64,000 nucleotides of DNA, from NCBI GenBank assembly GCA_037349105.1, contig JAYJMM010000041.1:868001-932000 (forward strand). Reading direction: 5' to 3'. The notes beneath the pieces are model-generated. The model had not been told where the DNA came from, did no database searches, and saw nothing but the letters and a program-made list of their open reading frames with translations. Below are positions 9,360 through 22,330 of this stretch, one piece after another. This stretch comes from Limnomonas spitsbergensis (lineage: Eukaryota > Chlorophyta > Chlorophyceae > Chlamydomonadales). The position numbers were made by a program, and so were the translations under genes. Positions within the stretch are counted from its first letter, which is position 1. Every line of letters starts with the position of its first letter.

Positions 9360-12300
9360 GCGAGTTACTCCTGTGCTGACTCCAATGTCGACTCCAGAGC
9401 TGACTCGAGTGCTGACACCAGTGATGACTCCAATGATAGCTCCAATATCAACACCAGTGTTCCTTCCAATGCTGACTCCAGTGCCGACACAAGAGATGCA
9501 TGACTACTCCACTGTTCACACCGGTGCCAACTCATGTGAGACTGACTCATGTGACACTGACTCCATTGCTGAATCCAGTGCTTACACCTGTGAGACTGAC
9601 TCCAGTGTTGACTACAGTGCTAACACCTGTGAGAATGACTCCATTGTTGACTCTGGTGTAATAGTGTTGACTCAAGTGTGGCTCCAATGATGACTTATCT
9701 GCTTGAATCCAGTGTTTTCTCCTTTCATGACTCAAAGGCTGACACAAATCTGTGTCCAGTGCTGACTCCTGGCTGATTCCAATATTGACCCCAGTATTGA
9801 CTCCAATGCTGACTCCAGTGCTGACTCAAGTGCTGACTCAAGTGCTCACTTAAGTGCTCATTCAAGTGCAGACGCAATGACGCCAGTGCTGACTCGTGTG
9901 CTGACTCTAGTGTTGACTCCAGTGCTCACTCCAGTGCAGACGCAGTGAGACATTGCTGACTTTAGTGTTGACTCTAGTGTCGACTCCAATACTAACTTAA
10001 TTGCTGACACCATTGCTGACTGCAGTGCTCACTCCAGTGCTGACTTCAGTCTTGACTCCAGTACTCACTCCGGTGCTGACTCCAGTACTAGCTCTAGTAC
10101 TGACTCCATTGCTCACTCAAGTGCCCACTCCAGTGCTCACTCCAGTGCCCACTCCAGTGCCCACTCCAGTGCTCACTCTAGTGACCACTCCAATGCTCAC
10201 TCCAGTGACCACTCCAATGCCCACTCTAGTGCTCACTCCAGTGCTCACTCCAGTGCTCACTCCAGTGCTCACTCCAGTGCCCACTCCAGTGCTCACTCCA
10301 GTGCCCACTCCAGTGCCCACTCCAGTGCTCACTCCAGTGCTCACTCCAGTGCTCACTCCAGTGCCCACTCCAGTGCTCACTCCAGTGCCCACTCCAGTGC
10401 TCACTCCAGTGCCCACTCCAGGGCTCACTCCAGTGCTCACTCCAGTGCCCACTCCAGTGCTCACTCCAGTACTCACTCCAGTGCCCACTCCATTGCCCAC
10501 TCCAGTGCTCACTCTAGTGCTCACTCCAATGCTCACTCCAATGCTCACTCCAGTGCTCACTCCAGTGCCCACTCAAGTGCTCACTCCATTGCCCACTCCA
10601 GTGCTCACTATAGTGCTCACTCTAGTGCCCACTCCAGTGCTCACTCCAGTGACCACTCCAGTGCTCACTCCAATGCCCACTCTAGAGCTCACTCCAGTGC
10701 CCACTCCAGTGCTCACTCCTATGCCCACTCCAGTGCTCACTCAAGTGCTCACTCCAGTGCTCACTCCAGTGCCCACTCCAGTGCTCACTCCAGTGCCCAC
10801 TCCAGTGCTCACTCCAGTGCCCACTCCAGTGCTCACTCCAGTGCCCACTCCAGTGCTCACTCCAGTGCCCACTCCAGTGCTCACTCTAGTGCTCACTCCA
10901 GTGCCCACTCCAATGCTCACTCTAGTGCCCACTCCAGTGCCCACTCCAGTGCTCACTCCAATGCCCACTCCAGTGCCCACTCCAGTGCTCACTCCAGTGC
11001 CCACTCCAGTGCTCACTCCAGTGCCCACTCCAGTGCTCACTCCAGTGCCCACTCCAGTGCTCACTCCAGTGCCCACTCCAGTGCTCACTCCAGTGCCCAC
11101 TCCAGTGCCCACTCCAGTGCCCACTCCAGTGCTCACTCCAGTGCCCACTCCAGTGCTCACTCCAGTGCCCACTCCAGTGCTCACTCCAGTGCCCACTCCA
11201 GTGCCCACTCCAGTGCTCACTCCAGTGCTCACTCCAGTGCCCACTCCAGTGCCCACTCCAGTGCTCACTCCAGTGCCCACTCCAGTGCTAACTCCATTGC
11301 CCACTCCAGTGCTCACTCCAGTGCCCACTCCAGTGCTCACTCCAGTGCCCACTCCAGTGCTCACTCCAGTGCCCACTCCATTGCTCACTCCAGTGCCCAC
11401 TCCAGTACTCACTCCAGTGCCCACTCCAGTGCTCACTACAGTGCCCACTCCAGTGCTCACTCCAGTGCCCACTCCAGTGCTCACTCCAGTGCCCACTCCA
11501 GTGCTCACTCCGGTGCCCACTCCAGTGCTCACTCCAGTGCCCACTCCAGTGCTCACTCCAGTGCCCACTCCAGTGCCCACTCCAGTGCCCACTCCAGTGC
11601 TCACTCCAGTGCCCACTCCAGTGCCCACTCCAGTGCTCACTCCTGTGCCCACTCCAGTGCCCACTCCAGTGCTCACTCCAGTGCCCACTCCAGTGCTCAC
11701 TCCAGTGCCCACTCCAGTGCTCACGCCAGTGCTCACTCCAGTGCCCACTCCAGTGCTCACTCCAGTGCCCACTCCAGTGCTCACTCCATTGCCCACTCCA
11801 GTGCTCACTCAAGTGCCCACTCCAGTGCTCACTCCAGTGCCCACTCCAGTGCCCACTCCAGTGCTCACTCCAGTGCCCACTCCAGTGCTCACTCCAGTGC
11901 CCACTCCAGTGCCCACTCCAGTGCTCACTCCAGTGCCCACTCCAGTGCACACTCCAGTGCCCACTCCAGTGCTCACTCCAATACTCACTCCAGTGCCCAC
12001 TCCAGTGCTCACTCCAGTGCTCACTCCAGTGCCCACTCCAGTGCTCACTCCAGTGCCCACTCCAGTGCTCACTCCAGTGCCCACTCCAGTGCTCACTCCA
12101 GTGCCCACTCCAGTGCTCACTCCAGTGCTCACTCCAGTGCCCACTCCAGTGCCCACTCCAGTGCCCACTCCAGTGCCCACTCCAGTGCCCACTCCAGTGC
12201 TCACTCCAGTGCCCACTCCAGTGCTCACTCCAGTGCCGACTCCAGTGCTCACTCTAGTGCTCACTCAAGTGCCCACTCCAGTGCTCACTCATGTGCTCAC

Positions 12301-13138
12301 TCCAGTGCCCACTCCAGTGCTCACTCCAGTGCTCACTCCAGTGCCCACTCCAGTGCTCACTCCAGTGCCCACTCCAGTGCTCACTCCAGTGCCCACTCCA
12401 GTGCTCACTCCAGTGCCCACTCCAGTGCTCACTCCAGTGCCCACTCCAGTGCCCACTCCAGTGCTCACTCCAGTGCCCACTCCAGTGTCACTCCAGTACT
12501 CACTCCAGTGCCCACTCCAGTGCCCACTCCAGTGCTCACTCCAGTGCCCACTCCAGTGCTCACTCTAGTGCCCACTCCAGTGCTCACTCCAGTGCCCACT
12601 CCATTGCTCACTCAAGTGCCCACTCCAGTGCTCACTCCAGTGCCCACTCCAGTGCTCACTCCAGTGCCCACTTCAGTGCTCACTCAAGTGCCCACTCCAG
12701 TGCTCACTCCAGTGCCCACTCCAGTGCTCACTCCAGTGCCGACTCCAGTGCGCACTCCTGTGCCGACTCCAGTGCTCACTCTAGTGCTCACTCCAGTGCC
12801 CACTCCAGTGCTCACTCTAGTGCCCACTCCAGTGCTCACTCTAGTGCCCACTCCAGTGCTCACTCCAGTGCCCACTCCAGTGCTCACTCCAGTGCCCACT
12901 CCAGTGCTCACTCCAGTGCCCACTCCAGTGCTCACTCCAGTGCTCACTCCATTGCCCACTCCATCGCTCACTCCAGTGCCCACTCCAGTGCCCACTCCAG
13001 TGCTCACTCCAGTGCCCACTCCAGTGCCCACTCCAGTGCTCACTCCAGTGCCGACTCCAGTGCTCACTCTAGTGCTTACTCCAGTGCCCACTCCAGTGCT
13101 CACTCCAGTGCCCACTCCAGTGCTCACTCCAATTCCTA
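9360..13138. repeat. 12-bp minisatellite, CACTCCAGTGCY
   Basis: Diverged at 9,360-10,020 (CTGACTCCAGTG variants with indels), then nearly pure. From 10,021 to 12,487 about 205 units keep exactly the same 12-bp phase with substitutions only; units ending CC and CT tend to alternate, giving a 24-bp dimer. One base is missing at about 12,487-12,489, after which the phase is again constant to 13,138. Each unit contains the dyad CACT-CC-AGTG. Because 12 is a multiple of three, five of the six reading frames stay open for long stretches, so the long open frames carry no evidence of coding. Confidence 0.95.
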
Positions 13139-13154
13139 GCGGGCTGTGCGTATT

Positions 13155-14260
13155 TGTTACTGGGAGGCCATGCTGCTGATACACTCGGGCCAATAGCCAA
13201 CCAAGCCTCAACTGAAAGAGAATGAACTGCGAGCGGTGGGGCAAAACTACCAAGCAGCTTTCCGGCCAGGGTTTCTTAGTGTATTCCATAAGAACCTGTC
13301 TTACAGCCGAATGCCCCAGGCCATGCTGCTGATACACTTGGGCAAATAGCCTACCAAGCCTCAACTGAAAGAGAATGGACTGCGAGCGGTGGGGCAAAAC
13401 AACTAAGCAGATTTCTGCCTAGGGTTTCTTAGTGTATTCCATAAGAACCTGTCTTACAGCCGAATGCCCCAGGCCATGCTGCTGATTCACTCGGGCGAAT
13501 AGCCTACCAAGCCTAAACTGAAAGAGGATGGACTGTGAGGGGTGGGGCGAAACAACCAAGCAGCTTTCCGGCCAGGGTTTCTTAGTGTATTCCATAAGAA
13601 CCTGTCTTACAGCCGAATGCCCCAGGCCATGCTGCTGATACACTGGGGCCAATAGCCAACCAAGCCTAAATTGAAAGAGAATGAACTGCGAGCGGTGGGG
13701 CAAAACAACCAAGCAGATTTCCGGCCAGGGTTTCTTAGTGTATTTCAGAAGAACCTGGTTTACAGCCGAATGCCCCAGGCCATGCTGCTGATACACTCGG
13801 GCCAATAGCCAACCAAGCCTCAACTGAAAGAGAATGGACTGCGAGCGGTGGGGCAAAACAACCAAGCAGCTTTCCGGCCAGGGTTTCTTAGTGTATTCCA
13901 TAAGAACCTGTCTTACAGCCGAATGCCCCAGGCCATGCTGCTGATACACTCGGGCCAATAGCCAATCAAGCCTAAACTGAAAGAGAATGGACTGCGAGCG
14001 GATGTGCCAAACAATCAAGCAGCTTTGCAGCTTTCCGGTCAGGGTTTCTTAATGTATTCAATAACAACCTGTCTTACGGCTGGATACCCCAGGCCATACT
14101 ACTGATCCATTATGCCGAACAAGCATAAACAGGAAGTGAATTGACTGGAAGCGGCTGTGCAACACAATAAAGTAGCTTTGCAGCTATGTGGCCAGGGCTT
14201 TTTCATGCAATCAATAACAACCTGTCTTAGTTACAGCCAGAGAAATTTGCATGATGTAGG
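13155..14260. repeat. 153-bp satellite, about seven copies
   Basis: The marker CCATGCTGCTGAT starts at 13,168, 13,321, 13,474, 13,627, 13,780 and 13,933, exactly 153 bp apart; the next, decayed unit starts at 14,094 (161 bp, with an 8-bp internal duplication of GCAGCTTT type) and the array fades by 14,260. 153 bp equals 51 codons, and on the minus strand most copies are open in one frame (HSAVRQVLMEYTKKPWPES, LRLGWLLARVYQQHGLG). The repeat could derive from a coding segment; no family recognised. Confidence 0.9.
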
Positions 14261-14740
14261 TCACGGGTGTTTTTGAGGTAAGGGTACCCTGATGAGCTGT
14301 ACATGAAGGTTGCAGCTGACATCACAATGAGCGGAGGTCTGAGGCCAACGTCGATGATGTTACACCTCTGGGCCCTGCTCAAAAAGGCTCGCCGCGTGGG
14401 CACCTAACTAAAGGGAGCAAGACAAACACAAGGGGGCAGAAAAAAGAAAAAGAAACTGTGGTAATAAAATGAAGGGACAGACAAAAGCGTCCCCCACATG
14501 CTGGCCGACTCCCCTAGCCCAACCTCGCAGACAGCACCGCCCGTTACGCCGCTGACAGCTGTGCCGTCCTCTTGGGTCAGCCAGGCCGCAGCCTTAAGTT
14601 TGTGCGCACGCATGCACACTCCCTTTGGCTAGTGCGGCCCCTGGCCTGCTCCAGCATGGCACCAGCCGTACCGCAGGCTGAAACCAGGTACGGAAGGCGG
14701 CCGCAAACCTGTGTTAAGTAGCAGGATCTTTGGGCACAAG
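14261..14740. other. Low-copy spacer between satellites
   Basis: No gene supported. It contains one copy of a dispersed repeat (14,541-14,665). Just before 14,741 a partial 171-bp monomer is recognisable (TTGGGCACAAGGC). Confidence 0.4.
14541..14665. repeat. Dispersed repeat, copy 1
   Basis: Shares blocks with 26,793-26,915 in the same orientation: CTGNNNGCTGYGCCGTCCT, then AGCCTTAAGTTWGTGC, then TTTNGCTAGTGCGG, at nearly equal spacing. No open frame is conserved between the two copies. Confidence 0.5.
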
Positions 14741-17700
14741 GCACCGGTGTTGCCCCCGCAGCGCGCATTTCACAATGAACCCATGCCGCAGCGGCAGATC
14801 ACTGCTACTGATAATAGTATGTGGATACCATGCATTCCCCTGGTTGGGCACAAGGCTAACAGTAGCAACGCTGTGACAACTGCACAGATTGGGACCACAC
14901 CTAGACCAGCCTACGGCCGGTTGCCCCCCGCAGCGCGCATTTCACAATTAACCCATGCCGCAGCGGCAGCTCAATACTACTGATAATAGTATGTAAATAC
15001 CATGCATTCCCTTGGTTGGGCACAAGGCTAACAATAGCACCGCTGTGACACCTGCACTGATTGGGACCACACCTAGACCAGCCTACGGCCGGTTGCCCCG
15101 CAACGCGCATTTCACAATTAACCCATGCCGCAGCGGCAGCTCAATTCTACTGATAATAGTATGTAAATACCATGCATTCCCCTGGTTGGGCACAAGGCTA
15201 ACAGTAGCACCGCTGTGACACCTGCACAGATTGGGACCACACCTAGACCAGCCTACCGCCGGTTGCCCCCCGCAGCGCGCATTTCACAATGAACCCATGC
15301 CGCAGCGGCAGATCACTGCTACTGATAATAGTATGTGGATACCATGCATTCCCCTGGTTGGGCACAAGGCTAACAGTAGCACCGCTGTGACACCTGCACA
15401 GATTGGGACCACACCTAGACCAGCCTACGGCCGGTTGCCCCCCGCAGCGCGCATTTCACAATGAACCCATGCCGCAGCGGCAGCTCAATACTACTGATAA
15501 TAGTATGTAAATACCATGCATTCCCCTGGTTGGGCACAAGGCTAACAGTAGCACCGCTGTGACACATGCACTGATTGGGACCACACCTAGACCAGCCTAC
15601 GGCCGGTTGCCCCCGCAGCGCGCATTTCACAATCAACCCATGCCGCAGCGGCAGCTCAATACTACTGATAATAGTATGTAAATACCATGCATTCCCCTGG
15701 TTGGGCACAAGGCTAACAGTAGCACCGCTGTGACACCTGCACTGATTGGGACCACACCTAGACCAGCCTACGGCCGGTTGCCCCCCGCAGCGCGCATTTC
15801 ACAATGAACCCATGCCGCAGCGGCAGCTCAATACTACTGATAATAGTATGTGGATACCATGCATTCCCCTGGTTGGGCACAAGGCTAACAGTAGCACCGC
15901 TGTGACACCTGCACTGATTGGGACCACACCTAGACCAGCCTACCGCCGGTTGCCCCCCGCAGCGCGCATTTCACAATGAACCCATGCCGCAGCGGCAGAT
16001 CAATACTACTGATAATAGTATGTGGATACCATGCATTCCCCTGGTTGGGCACAAGGCTAACAGTAGCACCGCTGTGACACCTGCACTGATTGGGACCACA
16101 CCTAGACCAGCCTACGGCCGGTTGCCCCCGCAGCGCGCATTTCACAATGAACCCATGCCGCAGCGGCCGCTCAATACTACTGATAATAGTATGTAAATAC
16201 CATGCATTCCCCTGGTTGGGCACAAGGCTAACAGTAGCACCGCTGTGACACCTGCACTGATTGGGACCACACCTAGACCAGCCTTCAGCCGGTTGCCCCC
16301 CGCAGCGCGCATTTCACAATGAACCCATGCCGCAGCGGCAGATCAATACTACTGATAATAGTATGTGGATACCATGCATTCCCCTGGTTGGGCACAAGGC
16401 TAACAGTAGCACCGTTGTGACACCTGCACTGATTGGGACCACACCTAGACCAGCCTACGGCCGGTTGCCCCCGCAGCGCGCATTTCACAATGAACCCATG
16501 CCGCAGCGGCAGCTCAATACTACTGATAATAGTATGTAAATACCATGCATTCCCCTGGTTGGGCACAAGGCTAACAGTAGCACCGCTGTGACACCTGCAC
16601 AGATTGGGACCACACCTAGACCAGCCTACGGCCGGTTGCCCCCGCAGCGCGCATTTCACAATGAACCCATGCCGCAGCGGCAGCTCAATACTACTGATAA
16701 TAGTATGTGGATACCATGCATTCCCCTGGTTGGGCACAAGGCTAACAGTAGCACCGTTGTGACACCTGCACTGATTGGGACCACACCTAGACCAGCCTAC
16801 GGCCGGTTGCCCCCGCAGCGCGCATTTCACAATGAACCCATGCCGCAGCGGCAGCTCAATACTACTGATAATAGTATGTGGATACCATGCATTCCCCTGG
16901 TTGGGCACAAGGCTAACAGTAGCACCGTTGTGACACCTGCACTGATTGGGACCACACCTAGACCAGCCTACGGCCGGTTGCCCCCGCAGCGCGCATTTCA
17001 CAATGAACCCATGCCGCAGCAGCAGCTCAATACTACTGATAATAGTATGTAAATACCATGCATTCCCCTGGTTGGGCACAAGGCTAACAGTAGCACCGCT
17101 GTGACACCTGCACTGATTGGGACCACACCTAAACCAGCCTACAGCCGGTTGCCCCCGCAGCGCGCATTTCACAATTAACCCATGCCGCAGCGGCAGATCA
17201 ATACTACTGATAATAGTATGTGGATACCATGCATTCCCCTGGTTGGGCACAAGGCTAACAGTAGCACCGCTGTGACACCTGCACTGATTGGGACCACACC
17301 TAGACCAGCCTACGGCCGGTTGCCCCCGCAGCGCGCATTTCACAATTAACCCATGCCGCAGCGGCAGCTCAATACTACTGATAATAGTATGTGGATACCA
17401 TGCATTCCCCTGGTTGGGCACAAGGCTAACAGTAGCACCGTTGTGACACCTGCACTGATTGGGACCACACCTAGACCAGCCTACGGCCGGTTGCCCCCGC
17501 AGCGCGCATTTCACAATGAACCCATGCCGCAGCAGCAGCTCAATACTACTGATAATAGTATGTAAATACCATGCATTCCCCTGGTTGGGCACAAGGCTAA
17601 CAGTAGCACCGCTGTGACACCTGCACTGATTGGGACCACACCTAAACCAGCCTACAGCCGGTTGCCCCCGCAGCGCGCATTTCACAATTAACCCATGCCG

Positions 17701-20700
17701 CAGCGGCAGATCAATACTACTGATAATAGTATGTAAATACCATGCATTCCCCTGGTTGGGCACAAGGCTAACAGTAGCACCGCTGTGACACCTGCACTGA
17801 TTGGGACCACACCTAGACCAGCCTACGGCCGGTTGCCCCCCGCAGCGCGCATTTCACAATTAACCCATGCCGCAGCGGCCGCTCAATACTACTGATAATA
17901 GTATGTAAATACCATGCATTCCCCTGGTTGGGCACAAGGCTAACAGTAGCACCGCTGTGACACCTGCACTGATTGGGACCACACCTAGACCAGCCTACCG
18001 CCGGTTGCCCCCCGCAGCGCGCATTTCACAATGAACCCATGCCGCAGCGGCAGATCAATACTACTGATAATAGTATGTGGATACCATGCATTCCCCTGGT
18101 TGGGCACAAGGCTAACAGTAGCACCGCTGTGACACCTGCACTGATTGGGACCACACCTAGACCAGCCTACGGCCGGTTGCCCCCGCAGCGCGCATTTCAC
18201 AATTAACCCATGCCGCAGCGGCCGCTCAATACTACTGATAATAGTATGTAAATACCATGCATTCCCCTGGTTGGGCACAAGGCTAACAGTAGCACCGCTG
18301 TGACACCTGCACTGATTGGGACCACACCTAGACCAGCCTTCAGCCGGTTGCCCCCCGCAGCGCGCATTTCACAATGAACCCATGCCGCAGCGGCAGATCA
18401 ATACTACTGATAATAGTATGTGGATACCATGCATTCCCCTGGTTGGGCACAAGGCTAACAGTAGCACCGTTGTGACACCTGCACTGATTGGGACCACACC
18501 TAGACCAGCCTACGGCCGGTTGCCCCCGCAGCGCGCATTTCACAATGAACCCATGCCGCAGCGGCAGATCAATACTACTGATAATAGTATGTAAATACCA
18601 TGCATTCCCCTGGTTGGGCACAAGGCTAACAGTAGCACCGCTGTGACACCTGCACAGATTGGGACCACACCTAGACCAGCCTACGGCCGGTTGCCCCCGC
18701 AGCGCGCATTTCACAATGAACCCATGCCGCAGCGGCAGCTCAATACTACTGATAATAGTATGTGGATACCATGCATTCCCCTGGTTGGGCACAAGGCTAA
18801 CAGTAGCACCGTTGTGACACCTGCACTGATTGGGACCACACCTAGACCAGCCTACGGCCGGTTGCCCCCGCAGCGCGCATTTCACAATGAACCCATGCCG
18901 CAGCAGCAGCTCAATACTACTGATAATAGTATGTAAATACCATGCATTCCCCTGGTTGGGCACAAGGCTAACAGTAGCACCGCTGTGACACCTGCACTGA
19001 TTGGGACCACACCTAGACCAGCCTACAGCCGGTTGCCCCCGCAGCGCGCATTTCACAATTAACCCATGCCGCAGCGGCAGATCAATACTACTGATAATAG
19101 TATGTAAATACCATGCATTCCCCTGGTTGGGCACAAGGCTAACAGTAGCACCGCTGTGACACCTGCACTGATTGGGACCACACCTAGACCAGCCTACGGC
19201 CGGTTGCCCCCTCAGCGCGCATTTCACAATTAACCCATGCCGCAGCGGCCGCTCAATACTACTGATAATAGTATGTAAATACCATGCATTCCCCTGGTTG
19301 GGCACAAGGCTAACAGTAGCACCGCTGTGACACCTGCACTGATTGGGACCACACCTAGACCAGCCTTCAGCCGGTTGCCCCCCGCAGCGCGCATTTCACA
19401 ATGAACCCATGCCGCAGCGGCCGCTCAATACTACTGATAATAGTATGTAAATACCATGCATTCCCCTGGTTGGGCACAAGGCTAACAGTAGCACCGCTGT
19501 GACACCTGCACTGATTGGGACCACACCTAGACCAGCCTACCGCCGGTTGCCCCCCGCAGCGCGCATTTTACAATGAACCCATGCCGCAGCGGCAGATCAC
19601 TGCTACTGATAATAGTATGTGGATACCATGCATTCCCCTGGTTGGGCACAAGGCTAACAGTAGCACCGCTGTGACACCTGCACAGATTGGGACCACACCT
19701 AGACCAGCCTACGGCCGGTTGCCCCCCGCAGCGCGCATTTCACAATGAACCCATGCCGCAGCGGCAGCTCAATACTACTGATAATAGTATGTAAATACCA
19801 TGCATTCCCCTGGTTGGACACAAGGCTAACAGTAGCACCGCTGTGACACCTGCACTGATTGGGACCACACCTAGACCAGCCTACGGTTGGTTGCCCCCGC
19901 AGCGCGCATTTCACAATTAACCCATGCCGCAGCGGCAGATCAATACTACTGATAATAGTATGTGGATACCATGCATTCCCCTGGTTGGGCACAAGGCTAA
20001 CAGTAGCACCGTTGTGACACCTGCACTGATTGGGACCACACCTAGACCAGCCTACGGCCGGTTGCCCCCCGCAGCGCGCATTTCACAATGAACCCATGCC
20101 GCAGCGGCAGCTCAATACTACTGATAATAGTATGTGGATACCATGCATTCCCCTGGTTGGGCACAAGGCTAACAGTAGCACCGCTGTGACACCTGCACTG
20201 ATTGGGACCACACCTAGACCAGCCTACGGCCGGTTGCCCCCGCAGCGCACATTTCACAATGAACCCATGCCGCAGCGGCAGATCAATACTACTGATAATA
20301 GTATGTAAATACCATGCATTCCCCTGGTTGGGCACAAGGCTAACAGTAGCACCGCTGTGACACCTGCACTGATTGGGACCACACCTAGACCAGCCTACCG
20401 CCGGTTGCCCCCCGCAGCGCGCATTTCACAATGAACCCATGCCGCAGCGGCAGATCACTGCTACTGATAATAGTATGTGGATACCATGCATTCCCCTGGT
20501 TGGGCAGACTAACAGTAGCACCGCTGTGACACCTGCACAGATTGGGACCACACCTAGACCAGCCTACGGCCGGTTGCCCCCCGCAGCGCGCATTTCACAA
20601 TGAACCCATGCCGCAGCGGCAGATCAATACTACTGATAATAGTATGTGGATACCATGCATTCCCCTGGTTGGGCACAAGGCTAACAGTAGCACCGTTGTG

Positions 20701-21690
20701 ACACCTGCACTGATTGGGACCACACCTAGACCAGCCTACGGCCGGTTGCCCCCGCAGCGCGCATTTCACAATGAACCCATGCCGCAGCAGCAGCTCAATA
20801 CTACTGATAATAGTATGTAAATACCATGCATCCCCCTGGTTGGGCACAAGGCTAACAGTAGCACCGCTGTGACACCTGCACTGATTGGGACCACACCTAG
20901 ACCAGCCTACGGCCGGTTGCTCCCGCAGCGCGCATTTCACAATAACCCATGCCGCAGCGGCAGATCAATACTACTGATAATAGTATGTAAATACCATGCA
21001 TTCCCCTGGTTGGGCACAAGGCTAACAGTAGCACCGCTGTGACACCTGCACTGATTGGGACTACACCTAGACCAGCCTACCGCCGGTTGCCCCCCGCAGC
21101 GCGCATTTCACAATTAACCCATGCCGCAGCGGCAGATCACTGCTACTGATAATAGTATGTGGATACCATGCATTCCCCTGGTTGGGCACAAGGCTAACAG
21201 TAGCACCGCTGTGACACCTGCACTGATTGGGACCACACCTAGACCAGCCTACGGCCGGTTGCCCCCCGCAGCGCGCATTTCACAATGAACCCATGCCGCA
21301 GCGGCAGATCAATACTACTGATAATAGTATGTGGATACCATGCATTCCCCTGGTTGGGCACAAGGCTAACAGTAGCACCGTTGTGACACCTGCACTGATT
21401 GGGACCACACCTAGACCAGCCTACGGCCGGTTGCCCCCGCAGCGCGCATTTCACAATGAACCCATGCCGCAGCGGCAGATCACTGCTACTGATAATAGTA
21501 TGTAAATACCATGCATTCCCCTGGTTGGGCACAAGGCTAACAGTAGCACCGCTGTGACACCTGCACTGATTGGGACCACACCTAGACCAGCCTACGGCCG
21601 GTTGCCCCCGCAGCGCGCATTTTATAAATAACCCATGCCGCAGAGGCAGCTCAATGCTACTGATAAGATTATGTGGGAATTAGGCATTCC
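14741..21690. repeat. 171/172-bp satellite, about 40 copies
   Basis: Monomers begin GCAGCGCGCATTTCACAAT and end GGCCGGTTGCCCCC. Length is 171 bp with five Cs before GCAGCG and 172 with six; one unit has four. Each monomer holds two dyads: TGCCGC-A-GCGGCA and ATACTA-CTGATAA-TAGTAT. Diagnostic variants (TGTGGATACC against TGTAAATACC; GCAGCAGC or GCGGCCGC in place of GCGGCAG; TTCAGCCGG) define higher-order structure: the blocks starting near 15,918 and 17,973 are 2,055 bp (12 monomers) apart and share the variant order for about 1 kb. One monomer has a short deletion (about 20,506) and the last (21,600-21,690) is decayed. Open minus-strand frames of up to 492 codons simply reflect 171 = 3 x 57. 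Confidence 0.95.
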
Positions 21691-21945
21691 AAACCCTAAA
21701 CTAGGGCTAGGGCTCAAGGAATGACAGGGCCAGGGTGTAGGGGGTGACATGGCTTGGGTTCAGGGGGAGACATGGCTAGGGCTCAAGGCATGACAAGGCC
21801 AGGGTTCAGGGTGTGAATGGGCCTGGTTTCAGGGGGTGACTGGGCCAGGGTTCAGGGGTGACTGGGCTAGCAGTCAGGGGGTGACATGGCTAGGGCTCAA
21901 GGAGTGACAGCCTGACAGGGGAAGGGTTCAAAAGGTGACTATGAT
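21691..21945. repeat. Degenerate GGGTTCAGGG minisatellite
   Basis: Variable units of roughly 35-60 bp built from GGGCTCAAGGNATGAC, AGGGCCAGGGTTCAGG and GGGTGACATGGCTAG. Confidence 0.7.
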
Positions 21946-21959
21946 CTGATTTAGTACAA

Positions 21960-22330
21960 GCGCACAAGGGGGGTCCTGCGGCTGCCACCACTGTTGCCGC
22001 CACTCTTGCGCTGGACGCCGCTCCCAATGGCTTGTTGAGCGCAAGGAAGGGGCCCTCATGCTGCTGTCATCGCCGCTACCAATGGCATGCTGGAAGCCGC
22101 TCCCAACAGCCTTTTGAGCGTAGCGAGGGGAGGGCCCCATACCGACGCCGCTGCTATTGTATTATCATGGGATGCTTCTCCCAGCAACCTGATGAGCACA
22201 ACGAGGCGGGGCCCTGCTGCGACAATCACCGCCACCGCCAGTGTGGTGAACGATGCTCCTCCCAACGGCATGTTCAGGGTAACGAGGGGGGGCCTCCTAT
22301 TGCAACCGCCGCCACCATAACTCTGGATGT
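21960..22330. repeat. About 78-bp GC-rich tandem repeat
   Basis: Four to five diverged units built round GCTCCCAACGGC, TGTTGAGCG, AACGAGGGG and GCCGCCACCGC. One plus-strand frame reads a corresponding 26-residue repeat (EAAPNSLLSVARGG, DAPPNGMFRVTRGG). Divergence is high, so it is old or under little homogenisation. Confidence 0.6.

Noticed and set aside
10001..12568. An 855-codon frame of TPVL/TPVP repeats, with long [12 protein letters not shown] and SSAH frames over the same bases
   Set aside because: A 12-bp repeat leaves five of six frames open; nothing favours one of them, and no start, splice or flanking coding sequence is seen.
16285..17763. A 492-codon minus-strand frame in the 171-bp satellite
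   Set aside because: It exists only where consecutive monomers are exactly 171 bp (3 x 57) and breaks at every 172-bp monomer, the behaviour of a satellite rather than a gene.
14741..21690. Primate alpha satellite because of the 171-bp period
   Set aside because: The sequence is GC-richer and unlike the alphoid consensus, and the rest of the window is green-algal in character; the shared length is coincidence or a nucleosome-length effect.
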